Positions 25,469 to 34,920 of a stretch of 64,000 bases of DNA are shown piece after piece; position 1 is the stretch's first letter, and each line of letters begins with the position of its first letter. Origin of the DNA: an uncultured bacterium (GTDB lineage: Bacteria > Bacillota > Clostridia > Lachnospirales > Lachnospiraceae); assembly GCA_947383005.1 (NCBI GenBank), contig CANDBT010000003.1, positions 62,001 to 126,000 on the forward strand, given 5' to 3'. The position numbers and the translations under genes are program-made. The notes beneath the pieces were generated by a model. The model was not told the DNA's origin and did no database searches. It saw only the letters and a list, made by a program, of their open reading frames with translations.

Positions 25469-26665
25469 TTATCTCATAAAATCAAAAAGAGAAGTGTTCA
25501 TCAAGTTGGAACCCACCTGGAGCGCCGCATTATAGGCGTACTGATTGTTGAACATATCCATAATCGCTTCGTAAGGGTCGGCGCCCAGGACATTGTTGTA
25601 TTGCTCCTGAAGGGAATCCTGGTTTTTCTTTAATTTGGTCTGTAAATCATCCATGAGTTTATATTTGTTGCCCAAGTCGGAATAAACAGTGCTGACGGTA
25701 TGCTCGGTGACGGTCATCCGGGTAATCGTCTGGGCAAGGACATCATGCCGCATTTTTGCGTCGGCATCCGTAGCAGTATTGGCATTTACCTTAGCCGTAT
25801 AGGAATCAATCGCATGTACGGCCTGGCCGATTAAAGCGATCGGGCTTTCATTCAGATAATCGATGACGCTTTTCCCGTTCGGATCTTTGGCTGGATCGCC
25901 GGCTCCGGCTTTTACGGCATCAGAGCTAAGGCCGGTAAGGACATTCAGCCCGCCGGTGAACGTATCGACTAGAGTAGGCTGATCGTGGATAGAACCATAG
26001 CCCAAATTCATACGTCCCTGTTCGGACATGGCGGACAGCAGCTTTTCCTTGATCTGGTTGAAACTCATGGCATTCCCCTGGGCATCCGTTCCCGACATGC
26101 TGGCGGCATCTTCTTTGAAAGACCAGGTGCCGTCAGTATTTTCCGTCAAAGTCAGGGAGATTTTCGTTGCGTTTTCATCTCCCGGGAAAGTATGACTGTA
26201 AGTCAAAGTTTTTCCGTCAGCGCTGAGGGAAAACGGACAAGTGGAAATATCATTGCCGCCATACACATAAAAATCTTCATACTGTACATTCAAATCGTTG
26301 ACAACCGTGTGCATTTTTTGAAGCAGATCGTCACGCAGGGTCTGGCGGGCGGTATCGTCCGTTGTTCCTGTCTGTGCACGCTGCACCTGGTTTTTGGCGT
26401 TGGCCAGAGTCACTTGAATATCATAAGCACCTGACTCCTGCTGATATATGCGGTTCTGGACATCTTTAAGAAGAGTGCTTTTGCTTAAAGATTCCTGGAA
26501 CTGATCGTCGATTTTCTTGCCGCGGTAGTGGGCAAGAGGGTTCTCAGCGGCGGCTTCATAAGCTTTGCCGCTGGAAATTTTATTAAAGCTTTTGATTAAA
26601 TTGGCATGAGTATTATTGGTAGAGGAAGTAAACTTCCGGTATAATGTTGAATTAACTACTCTCAT
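25469..26665 (-). CDS. flgL: Hook-filament junction protein FlgL
   Basis: A 398-residue flagellin-like junction protein. The N-terminal domain starts MRVVNSTLYRKFTSSTNNTH and has the D0/D1 helix pattern (SFNKISSGKAYEAAAENPLA). The C-terminal D0 helix ends QVGSNLMNTSLFDFMR. FlgL forms the second ring of the hook-filament junction above FlgK. The middle part is variable. It follows flgK by 94 bases in the same operon. GGAGGTACTCAC is the ribosome site on the coding strand. Confidence 0.93.
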   Translation of the reverse strand: MRVVNSTLYRKFTSSTNNTHANLIKSFNKISSGKAYEAAAENPLAHYRGKKIDDQFQESLSKSTLLKDVQNRIYQQESGAYDIQVTLANAKNQVQRAQTGTTDDTARQTLRDDLLQKMHTVVNDLNVQYEDFYVYGGNDISTCPFSLSADGKTLTYSHTFPGDENATKISLTLTENTDGTWSFKEDAASMSGTDAQGNAMSFNQIKEKLLSAMSEQGRMNLGYGSIHDQPTLVDTFTGGLNVLTGLSSDAVKAGAGDPAKDPNGKSVIDYLNESPIALIGQAVHAIDSYTAKVNANTATDADAKMRHDVLAQTITRMTVTEHTVSTVYSDLGNKYKLMDDLQTKLKKNQDSLQEQYNNVLGADPYEAIMDMFNNQYAYNAALQVGSNLMNTSLFDFMR

Positions 26666-26759
26666 GTGAGTACCTCCATGACTTTTCTAAGATTATGGAT
26701 GAAAATCTGCTCGGCAGATTGAAAAATATTCTGCGCAACAGCCCGCACGTCAGATGTAA

Positions 26760-28562
26760 TTAGCGGCCTACGGTGCCGGTGCCGGTGATCAGTGTTTCCA
26801 GAGCCTGATCTAACGTAGTCATCAGACGGGATGCGGCATTGTATGCGGACATGTACATCATCATATTGGAGGCTTCCTCATCAAGGCTGACTCCGGATAT
26901 GGCATCACGGGAATCCTGGATGCCGTTGAGTACGGTCATGCTGGTTTTAAAGACAGCCGTGTTGCTGGATGAATCGTTGGATAAAACTGCAGCAATATGA
27001 TTAATGTAATCGGCAAAAGTATTGTTTTCCAAATTGTAGTCATCACCGTTGATGGTAACTGTACTGGGAGAACCCTGGCTGGGGGTGATGGTGGTCACTT
27101 TGCCTGTATTGAAAGTGGAATCCATCGCTCTCAGCATGTTCATGATGGTATCCGTCTGGTCGCCGCCGCTTGGACAAGTGGAGATATGGACATTGCCATT
27201 GCTCCAATCCGGGTTGATACCGATATTTGCGGCGGTAATGGGATTCGATCCGTCTTTTGCGACAAAAAGATCGGCGCCGGATCCGGCGTTGGTCCCTTTG
27301 TTGTTGATTGCGTTCATAATCCCGGCAAACGAATAGGAAAATGTATTGAGCTGGTTTCGGTAATATTCGAAACCTTTAACATTTTTAATTGCGGCGCCGT
27401 CGCCGGTTTGCGTGGTGACGCCTACACGCCACAACATGTCTAAGCTGGCCTGAATCGAACCGCTTCCTTCGGCAAAACGGTTGCCCATCTCCGTGTAGGC
27501 ATCGGAGGAGTCACCTGGTTTTGTAGGCGCATGGGCGGTGGCGGCAAACACTACGCTCTGAGCGGCGCCGCCGCTGGCTGTTTGAAAACCCTGGAAGGTA
27601 AGGGCTATCTTGGTAGGATCGTCAAGGCTCCCGCCGGTGATGTCGACTTTCCCGAAATTATCATTTCCCTTGCCTACGGTACCTTCAACTAAGGTAAGGC
27701 GCTGGGGATCGCCGTTCTCATCCTGGTAGAGCATTTCCACCCGCAGATCGTCCGGCCATTCCCTTTTGCCGATGATATTGCCCTGGTCATCCCGATAATA
27801 AAGGTCGTCCTTTGCATCGGTTACGCCGTCGAAATTCACGTCTTTATAATAAGAAACTTCGATAGGGATATAGCTGGCAAGTTCATCCAGCAGTACATTG
27901 CGGTCATCCATCAGCTCCAGGCTTTCCTGGCCGAAAATCTGATTATTCTTGATTTGACGGTTTAGCTGGCCGATTTCCCGAAGGATGTCGTTGACCCGGT
28001 CTACCGAACCCTGTTCACTGCTTCCCGTCCCGTCTAACTTGGCAAATTCATCCCTTTCCATGCGGTCGATTTGGTTGGAAGCGTCATTTAGCAGGTTGGT
28101 CAGCGCCTGCATACGGGAACGCAGCTCCGTCTCAAATATCGGGTCATTGATTTTTGAGGGGTCCTGTATATTGAGCAGGGTGGAGCGGACGTCTATAACG
28201 GCCTGCCATATGCCGTCCGCGTCGGACTCGTCAAAAATCTTAGCCAGTTCATCCAGAGAGGACTGCATGGCTTCTGCATAACCGGATTTCTTGATCTGAT
28301 CGCGGTATTGGATATCCAGATAAGGATCGCGGATCTGGGTAATCTTATCCATATGCACTCCGAATCCCACGGCAAGAGACGAATTGTTCATGTAGTGGGA
28401 GATAGGATTGGTATAATTCAGGCTGGATGTCTGAAGCGCCTGCCGGGTATAGCCGGGCGTATTCATATTGGCCAGGTTCTGTCCGGTAATGTTAAGCCGT
28501 TTCTGATTGGCCTGCAGGGCGGAAAAAGCGGTCGTCATGCCGGCAAAGGTTGATCGTATCAT
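26760..28562 (-). CDS. flgK: Hook-filament junction protein FlgK
   Basis: A 600-residue axial protein beginning MIRSTFAGMTTAFSALQANQ, then LNITGQNLANMNTPGYTRQ, the FlgK signature. It ends with SLDEEASNMMMYMSAYNAAS and a terminal helix. FlgK is the first junction protein on the hook. The chosen ATG at 28562 has GGAGGATAT upstream on the coding strand; the frame continues 5' to 28646 but without homology or ribosome site. A segment around residues 235-255 has DxDxD-type acidic loops (DVNFDGVTDAKDD) suggestive of calcium binding. Confidence 0.95.
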   Translation of the reverse strand: MIRSTFAGMTTAFSALQANQKRLNITGQNLANMNTPGYTRQALQTSSLNYTNPISHYMNNSSLAVGFGVHMDKITQIRDPYLDIQYRDQIKKSGYAEAMQSSLDELAKIFDESDADGIWQAVIDVRSTLLNIQDPSKINDPIFETELRSRMQALTNLLNDASNQIDRMERDEFAKLDGTGSSEQGSVDRVNDILREIGQLNRQIKNNQIFGQESLELMDDRNVLLDELASYIPIEVSYYKDVNFDGVTDAKDDLYYRDDQGNIIGKREWPDDLRVEMLYQDENGDPQRLTLVEGTVGKGNDNFGKVDITGGSLDDPTKIALTFQGFQTASGGAAQSVVFAATAHAPTKPGDSSDAYTEMGNRFAEGSGSIQASLDMLWRVGVTTQTGDGAAIKNVKGFEYYRNQLNTFSYSFAGIMNAINNKGTNAGSGADLFVAKDGSNPITAANIGINPDWSNGNVHISTCPSGGDQTDTIMNMLRAMDSTFNTGKVTTITPSQGSPSTVTINGDDYNLENNTFADYINHIAAVLSNDSSSNTAVFKTSMTVLNGIQDSRDAISGVSLDEEASNMMMYMSAYNAASRLMTTLDQALETLITGTGTVGR

Positions 28563-28813
28563 AAAATATATCCTCCAAATGTTTAAGATGTACTCTCGGA
28601 ATCTCTCCTGCACCTGCCTTTGTGGCTGATTTTCCGTCATATGCACCTAAATTTAATCAACGTACGTTCCACGTACGCCTCATCAATTTATGCTCATCTG
28701 ACAAAAAATCATCTCACAAAATAAGGTACAGGGAGACTCCGAAAAGACATTAAGGTATCAATCAAGTTACATCATGGCAACAGTTCAGACGAAGGCATCC
28801 CTGCCCGTCTGTG
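28563..28813. other. 251-base gap between flgN and flgK
   Basis: No convincing gene. It contains a direct repeat of the palindrome CGTACG (28661-28666 and 28672-28677). An internal promoter or a processing site in the late operon is possible, but no sigma-28 or sigma-A box was recognised. Confidence 0.4.
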
Positions 28814-29296
28814 TCAGACATATCGGTCTTTCAGTTTGGCGCCGCCGGAAGGGGGTAAATTCACATTTCCCGTATTGTCGTAAGAAGAACCCTGCCGTTG
28901 GGCCATGAGCGTCTGTATCTCGTGTATCCGGACATGGATAATCCGTTCGGAATTGTTCCTGGCCTGTTCCAGCTCTTTGAGCTGTTGGTCTAAGCAATCG
29001 AAAAGGGGTCGCAGCAGTTCGCTCTGCCGCAGGGATGCCTGCTCTAAAATCTGGCGGAAGGTCAGGGATTCCCAACCCAGTTCCTTTGCCAGGTTCATCC
29101 GGTGCTGCTCCAGGCCCCGAAGTTTAAGGATATAAGCTTGTTCTTTTTGAATATAGCCGTCAAGGAGATAATGACGCTTTTCGGCGGCGGCATTGGCTTT
29201 GGCCGTTTCTACCTGGGCAATGTCACCCGCCAAAACAGTCAGTTCCCGGATGACCGCGGCAAACTGTTCCAATAATTCCTGTTTTGTCTGCTCCAT
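28814..29296 (-). CDS. flgN: FlgN family export chaperone
   Basis: A 160-residue mostly helical protein, with long coiled-coil stretches at about 1-75 and 85-130. FlgN-type features include the start EQTKQELLEQFAAVIRELTV and the segment NLAKELGWESLTFRQIL. FlgN chaperones the junction proteins FlgK and FlgL, whose genes follow downstream. The last 25 residues are Gly/Pro/Asn rich and likely disordered. It starts 18 bases after the flgM stop, with AAAGGAGC upstream on the coding strand. Confidence 0.85.
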   Translation of the reverse strand: MEQTKQELLEQFAAVIRELTVLAGDIAQVETAKANAAAEKRHYLLDGYIQKEQAYILKLRGLEQHRMNLAKELGWESLTFRQILEQASLRQSELLRPLFDCLDQQLKELEQARNNSERIIHVRIHEIQTLMAQRQGSSYDNTGNVNLPPSGGAKLKDRYV

Positions 29297-29314
29297 AATT
29301 TATCCAAGCTCCTT

Positions 29315-29614
29315 TCAGCCAAGGCCAAGCAGCCGTCCGGCGATTTTCTGGGCGTCCGGCACATAAGCGCCGTCGGCAATCCTGCGGCTAAGATCCTGGA
29401 CTTGTTCCGGGCTGGCACCATCTCTGATCTGAGAAGCAGCCTTGCGGGCCAGCATCCGGGCAAAAGCGGACTCTTCGTCCTGGGCAGTCCGGGGACTGCG
29501 GATGTTTACCGTATCGTAATCGCCTTTAGCCTTGCCGGCTTGCGCTGTGCGCTTGGGCGAGGTGAGAACTGGCGTATGGTAAGCAGCGTTCATAGAATGG
29601 AATACAACGTTCAT
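29315..29614 (-). CDS. flgM: Anti-sigma-28 factor FlgM
   Basis: A 99-residue protein. The N-terminal half is short and flexible (as in FlgM, which is exported), and the C-terminal half (ARMLARKAASQIRDG, QDLSRRIADGAYVPDAQKIA) matches the sigma-binding helices of FlgM. It should hold the sigma factor encoded at 11469-12239 inactive until hook completion. The ATG at 29614 is preceded by AAAGGAGGT on the coding strand. It is the first gene of the late operon, downstream of a GCCGATAA box. Confidence 0.9.
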   Translation of the reverse strand: MNVVFHSMNAAYHTPVLTSPKRTAQAGKAKGDYDTVNIRSPRTAQDEESAFARMLARKAASQIRDGASPEQVQDLSRRIADGAYVPDAQKIAGRLLGLG

Positions 29615-29793
29615 GGAAACCTCCTTTCCGTACCTGAGAATGCAGGAAAACGGGTTACTGTCCATAAGTATCCTGTGAACAGCAACGAAAAATCTTCCGG
29701 CCTGCATTCTGCTTTCCTGACAGAATCATACATATATCTTTGATCCTGAATAAAAGGCGCAAACTTTGCGCTGTTAATAAATCTATATGTTAA

Positions 29794-29820
29794 TTATCGG
29801 CATTTTTTGTTTGATGATAA
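29794..29820 (-). promoter_or_regulatory. Sigma-28-type promoter of flgM operon
   Basis: The - strand reads GCCGATAA (29801 to 29794), a perfect sigma-28 -10 box. The -35 region, 14-16 bases upstream, is TTAT-like, weaker than TAAA. Transcription would start about 175 bases before the flgM ATG. Confidence 0.55.
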
Positions 29821-29984
29821 GGTAAGGATAAAGATTTAACGCTGAAATTTTGGCACGAAAGCGGCAAATCTTTATGGGAATGTAAAAAAGAAGTAAAAAT
29901 AAACTTACTTTCCTATCTTGTATAAAAAGTAAAAAGATAATATAATAAAATGCAGGGAAAATACGGGAGTTGATTTGATGGCTC

Positions 29985-30012
29985 TAATATTTTGACAGAA
30001 ATGCGCCGATAT
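29985..30012 (+). promoter_or_regulatory. Sigma-28-type promoter of FliK-like/flhX operon
   Basis: TAAT (29985-29988), 16 bases, then GCCGATAT (30005-30012). The -10 box equals the Bacillus SigD consensus. It lies 68 bases before the ATG at 30080. Confidence 0.65.
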
Positions 30013-30079
30013 ATAATCGTTAAGAGTATAGATGACAAGTTTGGGCAAATATGGACGCATTGATGAAACTGGAGGATGT

Positions 30080-31513
30080 ATGCCGAATATTTTACAGGTG
30101 GGTACGCCTAATCTCAATACTGAAAACCGAAATATTTTAAATCCGCAGGACCCGCGTCAGAATGCGACGAATCCGGCGATTAACAATCCGGTAGACCCCA
30201 CCCGGGTGGTCCGTGCCGACGGGCGGGATGCGGGGCAGGATAAGAGCACGCAGGACGCCCTGTTCAGCGAGGTGAATTACGAAAGCAATTATGGCGCTTT
30301 TATTAAAGGATTAGGAGAGGGCCAGGGACTTGGCAGCGCGATAGAGAGGCTTCTGTACAGCGATATGTCTGCTTTGCGGCAGGCAGGCGATACGGAAGTC
30401 GGGGCGTTGATTGACAAGCTTTTGATGACCATGCGCATGGATTCCCCTCAGGATATTATGGATTTTTTACAGGGGCAGAGGGAACTGCAGGCCCGGTTCA
30501 GCGGCATGTTTTTTGATAAGCTCAGATCTGCCCTGGCTCAGAATCCGTCTGAGAGCCTGAGGGATGCAGCTCTGGCTTTCCTGAAAAGTTACAATGATTA
30601 TTCCTCGGGAGCGCATCTTTTGCAGCAGCTGCATTCGCTGACGGATGATATAGAGCAGCTTTTGCTCCGGTCTTACCGGGAGTCTTTCCGGGAACTGGCG
30701 GATGCAATGAACTGGGGGGCGGCAAACGGGGATACCATGCAGAATACCAATCATTTGAACAGCCGCCTGATTCCGTTTTTGGCGTCTTATATTTCCCGTA
30801 CCCATGACTACGGAGCGGTGCGGGAAGCTACCATGCACCTGATTTTTCACGCGGTCCGTTATCAGAACGGCGATATCGGCAGATTGATGAAGCTTTTTGG
30901 CAATATGGTTTCCGACCGTGATTTTGTCCGCCTTTTTGGCGAGGACGGACAGATGGCCCTCCGGCAGCTCTTGGAGGACGGTTCCCGGGAGGCCAGGCAG
31001 CCTATGGCGGATTTTGCGGACGGGCTGTCCGGGCTTCTTCTGAAAGGGGCTAACGGCCAGGCCGGTTTGGAGAATGTCCAGCAGTTTTATACCATTATGA
31101 ACGGCATGCTGATTAACGAAAGCGTATTTATGCCCCTGCTCCATTTCATTATCCCTTTCCAGTATGAGGATAAGAATGTGGTGTCGGAGATGTGGGTAGA
31201 TCCGGATTCGCAGAAAGACAGCGAGGATGAAGCCAGGAAGCTGAAGGTTTTCCTGAAATTCGATATCCAGAGCCTGGGGAAATTTGAACTGGTAATGACG
31301 CTGCAGAACCACGAGACAAAGATGCAGCTTTTTGTCCCTCCGTCATTGCTGAAAAAGGAAAAAGATATTCAGGCGGATGTAGCGGATATCCTGAAAAAGA
31401 ATAAAATCCGTTTTGGCCAACTGATGGTCCGGGAGCGCGTCCGTGACAGAAGAGTGGATGAGGTGTTTCCCGAGATACGGCAGAAGGAGAGGACGATCAA
31501 TGTCAGAATTTGA
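30080..31513 (+). CDS. FliK-like flagellar protein (YlqG-type)
   Basis: A 477-residue protein, mostly helical. An Asn/Pro-rich N-terminus (about 1-50) is followed by a long helical middle region. The C-terminal domain (about 385-455; LKVFLKFDIQSLGKFELVMT and MQLFVPPSLL) resembles the hook-length-control Flg_hook domain of FliK. FliK's C-domain acts on FlhB to switch export specificity. Here the next gene is a free FlhB C-domain, the same pairing as ylqG-ylqH in Bacillus. Start at ATG 30080 with TGGAGG upstream; a GTG/ATG further 5' is less likely. It overlaps flhX by 14 bases. Confidence 0.7.
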   Translation: MPNILQVGTPNLNTENRNILNPQDPRQNATNPAINNPVDPTRVVRADGRDAGQDKSTQDALFSEVNYESNYGAFIKGLGEGQGLGSAIERLLYSDMSALRQAGDTEVGALIDKLLMTMRMDSPQDIMDFLQGQRELQARFSGMFFDKLRSALAQNPSESLRDAALAFLKSYNDYSSGAHLLQQLHSLTDDIEQLLLRSYRESFRELADAMNWGAANGDTMQNTNHLNSRLIPFLASYISRTHDYGAVREATMHLIFHAVRYQNGDIGRLMKLFGNMVSDRDFVRLFGEDGQMALRQLLEDGSREARQPMADFADGLSGLLLKGANGQAGLENVQQFYTIMNGMLINESVFMPLLHFIIPFQYEDKNVVSEMWVDPDSQKDSEDEARKLKVFLKFDIQSLGKFELVMTLQNHETKMQLFVPPSLLKKEKDIQADVADILKKNKIRFGQLMVRERVRDRRVDEVFPEIRQKERTINVRI

Positions 31514-31841
31514 TGAGCTGATGCGGCAGAAGGCCGTGGCTTTGAAATACAATCCCGATAAGAACGGCGCGCCGGTGATTGTGGCTTCCGGTATGGGATA
31601 TTTGGCTGAGAAGATTACCGAAACCGCCATGGAGGCGGGGGTACCGGTATATGAGGATGATTCCCTGGCCACCCTTTTAACCCAGCTTAAGCTGGGCGCG
31701 CAGATTCCCGAGGAGCTGTATCAGGCTATTGTGGATATCTATATCTATTTTTTGGGATATGTGCCGACGGCGGGAAGCGAGGAAAGCCAGGAGGAAGGCG
31801 CATCGGCAGAAGGGGAGGCGCAAGCCGGAGAGATACAATGA
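31500..31841 (+). CDS. flhX: FlhX: free FlhB C-terminal domain homolog
   Basis: A 113-residue protein whose first 90 residues align with FlhB just after its cleavage site: VALKYNPDKNGAPVIVASG here against VALKYDPDKNGAPVVLAKG in FlhB of this window. It therefore looks like the released FlhB-CC fragment encoded on its own, as in YlqH/FhlX proteins of Firmicutes, and may substitute for or compete with the FlhB domain in the export gate. The last 25 residues are acidic and disordered. The ATG at 31500 has AAGGAGAGG upstream. Confidence 0.88.
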   Translation: MSEFDELMRQKAVALKYNPDKNGAPVIVASGMGYLAEKITETAMEAGVPVYEDDSLATLLTQLKLGAQIPEELYQAIVDIYIYFLGYVPTAGSEESQEEGASAEGEAQAGEIQ

Positions 31842-31864
31842 TTGTAAGCGACAGGAGGTATTTG

Positions 31865-33241
31865 ATGACTTTTAAGACGAAAAAATGGATAGCCCTGATT
31901 CTTGCGGGGCTTTGTCTGGCAGGTATGCCTTTTGAGTCATTGGCGGCTACCAAGCCAATCAACAGCGTCAATGTGAGCATAACTTCAAAACTGGAGGCCG
32001 GCAGCCGGCTGCCGGATATCCAGATCGGCAGCGGCAACCCTTCGGATGGCGGAATCATGGTGAAAAAGGACAATACCCGATATACCGTGACGGCGGCGGA
32101 GTGGGTGGATAAGAGTTCCGATGTGGTGCAGACTGCGGATGAACCGCGGATGAAAGTGACGTTGACGCCGACAGATGTGAGCGAGAATTATTTCCTGGCC
32201 AGTTATAAGGAATCCAATGTAAAAATCAGCGGCGGTTCTTTTGTGTCGGCCAGGCGGGACGGAGACGACCTGGTAGTTACTTTGCGTGTGAAGCCGGTCA
32301 AGGGTGAATTTGATCCGCCTAAGGATGCTTATTGGAATGAGGATAACCTGGGGGAAGCCAGGTGGAAGGAAGCGGACAATGATTCCGGCTGTTATGAGCT
32401 GCAGCTCTACCGGGATGATAAAAGCGTTTACAAGGTGGCGAAGACCACGGCTAAGAATTATAATTTTTATCCTTATATGACCGAGGCGGGGGATTATACC
32501 TTTAAGGTCAGGACGATCCCCAAGACGGAGCTTGAGACGAAACACGGAAAGAAAAGCGATTGGGTCGAATCGGGAGAGCTGGAGATAACGGACCGCTACG
32601 TTTCCGACGGAAAAGGGCAGCAGAAGAAAGATTCCTCTGTGGTTAAGGGAACAAAGGAAACCGTAGGATGGTTTAAAGACGGCGAACATTGGGGATACCG
32701 TTATCCGGACGGGAACGTATGCAGCGGCGGCTGGACAAATATTGACGATTTATGGTATTATTTTGACGGCAACGGGACGATGCTTACTGGTTGGCAAAAG
32801 ATTGGCGAAGAGACATTTTACCTTTATGACAACGGCCAGATGGCTTTGGGCTGGGCGAAAATCGCCGATGTCTGGTATTATTTCCTTCCGGAGCAGGAAG
32901 GAGGCTTTTCCGGCGGATCCATGGCAAGCCCCGGCTGGCGGGTGATTGGCCCGTATTATTATTATTTTAACCAGGACGGAAGCTTATATACGGGATGGCT
33001 GAAGGAAAACGGAAAAACGTATTATTTGAATACGCTGGACAACAGCCTCCAGGGCGCTATGTTTACCGGATGGATTAAGAGGGACGGCAAAACCTATTTT
33101 GCCGATACCAACGGAGAGCTGCTGGAAGGCTGGAACCAGATTGACGGTTTGTGGTATTATTTCTATCCGGACAGCGGGGAAATGGCGCAAGATACCGATA
33201 TTGACGGGATGCACGTCGGTGAGGACGGCGTGTGGAGATAG
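31865..33241 (+). CDS. Secreted protein with N-terminal beta domains and cell-wall-binding repeats
   Basis: A 458-residue protein with a signal peptide (KKWIALILAGLCLAGMPFES, cleavage near LAA). Residues 30-265 form one or two beta domains, including an FnIII-like pattern with YELQLYRDDKSVYKV. From about 275 to the end there are seven or more aromatic repeats (WYYFDGNGTMLTGWQ type) of the choline/cell-wall-binding family. ATG 31865 with AGGAGG at 31853-31858 is the best start. It shares this layout with the next gene. The DNA coding for the last residues (DGVWR) is the first unit of a degenerate repeat that continues downstream. Confidence 0.8.
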   Translation: MTFKTKKWIALILAGLCLAGMPFESLAATKPINSVNVSITSKLEAGSRLPDIQIGSGNPSDGGIMVKKDNTRYTVTAAEWVDKSSDVVQTADEPRMKVTLTPTDVSENYFLASYKESNVKISGGSFVSARRDGDDLVVTLRVKPVKGEFDPPKDAYWNEDNLGEARWKEADNDSGCYELQLYRDDKSVYKVAKTTAKNYNFYPYMTEAGDYTFKVRTIPKTELETKHGKKSDWVESGELEITDRYVSDGKGQQKKDSSVVKGTKETVGWFKDGEHWGYRYPDGNVCSGGWTNIDDLWYYFDGNGTMLTGWQKIGEETFYLYDNGQMALGWAKIADVWYYFLPEQEGGFSGGSMASPGWRVIGPYYYYFNQDGSLYTGWLKENGKTYYLNTLDNSLQGAMFTGWIKRDGKTYFADTNGELLEGWNQIDGLWYYFYPDSGEMAQDTDIDGMHVGEDGVWR

Positions 33242-33514
33242 ATGCGGGCGCCCGTGGACTGCCCGGGGAAAACGCAATATGCACTGGCGGGGACGGCGCG
33301 TGGAGACTGATACGGGTACGCACGCGGGGCTGCCGGGGAAAACGCGGTATGTACTGGCGGGGACGGCGTGTGGAGACTGATGCGGGCACACCTGCGGCTG
33401 TTGGGGAAATGTGACATACGCTGGAGGAAACGGCGTGTGGGGACAGATGCGGGCGCCGTGTGGCCTGCTGGAAATACGATATACATTAGCGGACGGTATG
33501 CAGAGACAGTGAGG
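33223..33514 (+). repeat. Degenerate 63-70-base tandem repeat covering the gene end and gap
   Basis: Units start at about 33223, 33291, 33361, 33428 and 33491. Each opens with (GG)ACGGCGTGTGGAGA and continues through TGCGGGC and GGGGAAA. Unit 1 includes the last codons and stop of the upstream gene; later units repeat that sequence with increasing decay. No frame with family features is present in the 293-base gap. Confidence 0.75.
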
Positions 33515-33534
33515 AAAGTGAGGAGCGGTAAAAC

Positions 33535-34899
33535 GTGAAAGGAAAAACAGGGAAAGGCTTCCGGGAAAGGTTAAAGCGCTTGGAGGGCTTTGGCGCTTTG
33601 GCAGTGAAAGGCGGTTTGTGCTTTTTAGCGGCGGCGGCTCTAATCTTGGGGAGGACTGAGGCTGGTTACGGCGCGGATTCCAGCGTTATCGAAAGCCTGA
33701 CGGTCACATTTAAGACCACTTATGGAGAACCGGGAGAAATACCTGATCCGGAGATTACGATAAACGGAAGCGGATGTTCCCTGGGGGATATTCAGTTCAG
33801 GACGGATTATGATAAATGGAAACCGGGGAAAAAAGTGCGTGTTGAGATTACGGTCAATGCGGAGGAGGGGAAGGTATTTCCCGTTTCCTTAAACCGTTCC
33901 AAATGTAAAGTCAGCGGCGCGGATTTTGTATCGGCAAAGGCTTTGGAGGATGATGTCCTTCAGGTGCGTGTGGATTATACGCCGGTGACGGTTCTGGAAG
34001 ATACGACGGAGGCCGGGTGGAGCAAGAATTCCCGGATGCAGGCGCTTTGGAAAAAGGTGGATTATGCTCCCGGGTATTCATTGGTGCTGTACGGAGACGG
34101 TAAGGTCATCAAGAGAATGACGGTTCAGAGCAATACGGTAAACCTGGCCGAATTTATGAAAGATGAGGATTTAACCGTTTTTTACTATGAAGTAAAAGCC
34201 ATACCCGTTACCTCCAGCGAGAAAAAGTATTTGAAGGAAGGCGAATTCGTCACTTCTACCGACCAGGAATTTGACGCGGATGACTGGGCGGAGCCCAGCT
34301 CCTCCGGCAGCTCGGGAAATGGTCCTGGTGGCTCGGGCGCTTCGGGAAATAGTTCTGGCGGCCCTGGCGCTTCCGGGAGTACAAGCGGCGGCCCTGGCGC
34401 CGGCGGAATGGGCGCGGGAGACGGCGGGGCGATTAAAGGAAATAATTATATTATGCCGGACGGTTCTATGGCGCGGGATACCTGGAAAAAAATTTCCGGC
34501 TGCTGGTATTATTTTGACCAAAACGGAAATATGTGCAGGGGATGGCAGAATATCAGAGGGTTCTGGTATTTTATGAATGCCGAAGGCATTATGCAGACCG
34601 GATGGATTAACCCGAGCGGAGATACCTGGTTTTATCTGACGGCGAACGGCGAAATGTGTACCGGCTGGATTCAGCCTGTGCCAGGCTCCTGGTATTATCT
34701 GGATAGTTCCGGATATATGCAGAGGGGCTGGCAGTTGATTAACGGGAAATGGTATTATCTGAACCAGGACGGCAGGATGAAGACGGGCTGGCTGCAGGAC
34801 GGCGGAAAAAGATATTATCTGAACAGCGACGGAAGCATGGCTGTGAATACCAGCGTGGACGGATGGACGATCGGCGCGGACGGAGCGGCTTATCAATAG
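33535..34899 (+). CDS. Secreted protein with Gly-rich linker and cell-wall-binding repeats
   Basis: A 454-residue paralog, in layout, of the preceding gene. A long basic N-terminus precedes a hydrophobic signal core (about 25-42). Two beta domains (about 50-250) follow, including SKCKVSGADFVSAKALEDD and an FnIII-like YSLVLYGDGKVIKR. A Gly/Ser-rich linker spans about 258-300, and six to seven WYYLDSSGYMQRGW-type repeats reach the C-terminus. The start is a GTG at 33535 with AGGAGCGG upstream. The Gly-rich linker is made of repeated (A/P)GxSxGGPGA units. It may bind the cell wall or teichoic acids; a flagellum-linked role is inferred only from its neighbours. Confidence 0.78.
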   Translation: MKGKTGKGFRERLKRLEGFGALAVKGGLCFLAAAALILGRTEAGYGADSSVIESLTVTFKTTYGEPGEIPDPEITINGSGCSLGDIQFRTDYDKWKPGKKVRVEITVNAEEGKVFPVSLNRSKCKVSGADFVSAKALEDDVLQVRVDYTPVTVLEDTTEAGWSKNSRMQALWKKVDYAPGYSLVLYGDGKVIKRMTVQSNTVNLAEFMKDEDLTVFYYEVKAIPVTSSEKKYLKEGEFVTSTDQEFDADDWAEPSSSGSSGNGPGGSGASGNSSGGPGASGSTSGGPGAGGMGAGDGGAIKGNNYIMPDGSMARDTWKKISGCWYYFDQNGNMCRGWQNIRGFWYFMNAEGIMQTGWINPSGDTWFYLTANGEMCTGWIQPVPGSWYYLDSSGYMQRGWQLINGKWYYLNQDGRMKTGWLQDGGKRYYLNSDGSMAVNTSVDGWTIGADGAAYQ

Positions 34900-34920
34900 A
34901 AGATGATATAAACGTAAAAA

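Larger units (their letters stand above)
29615..30079. other. 465-base divergent control region of two late operons
   Basis: Holds two outward-facing sigma-28-type promoters listed separately. The flgM leader also contains a perfect 10-base inverted repeat AGAATGCAGG (29637-29646) and CCTGCATTCT (29701-29710), and a small hairpin GCGCAA/TTGCGC near 29758-29772. No open frame with family features was seen in the remaining AT-rich sequence. Confidence 0.6.

Noticed and set aside
28563-28646. N-terminal extension of FlgK
   Set aside because: No homology, no ribosome site; the ATG at 28562 has GGAGG at the right distance and starts the FlgK signature.
33075-33486. Repetitive open frames on both strands across the 33.2-33.5 kb repeats
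   Set aside because: They follow the DNA repeat rather than a protein family and lack start signals; best explained as decayed gene-end duplications.
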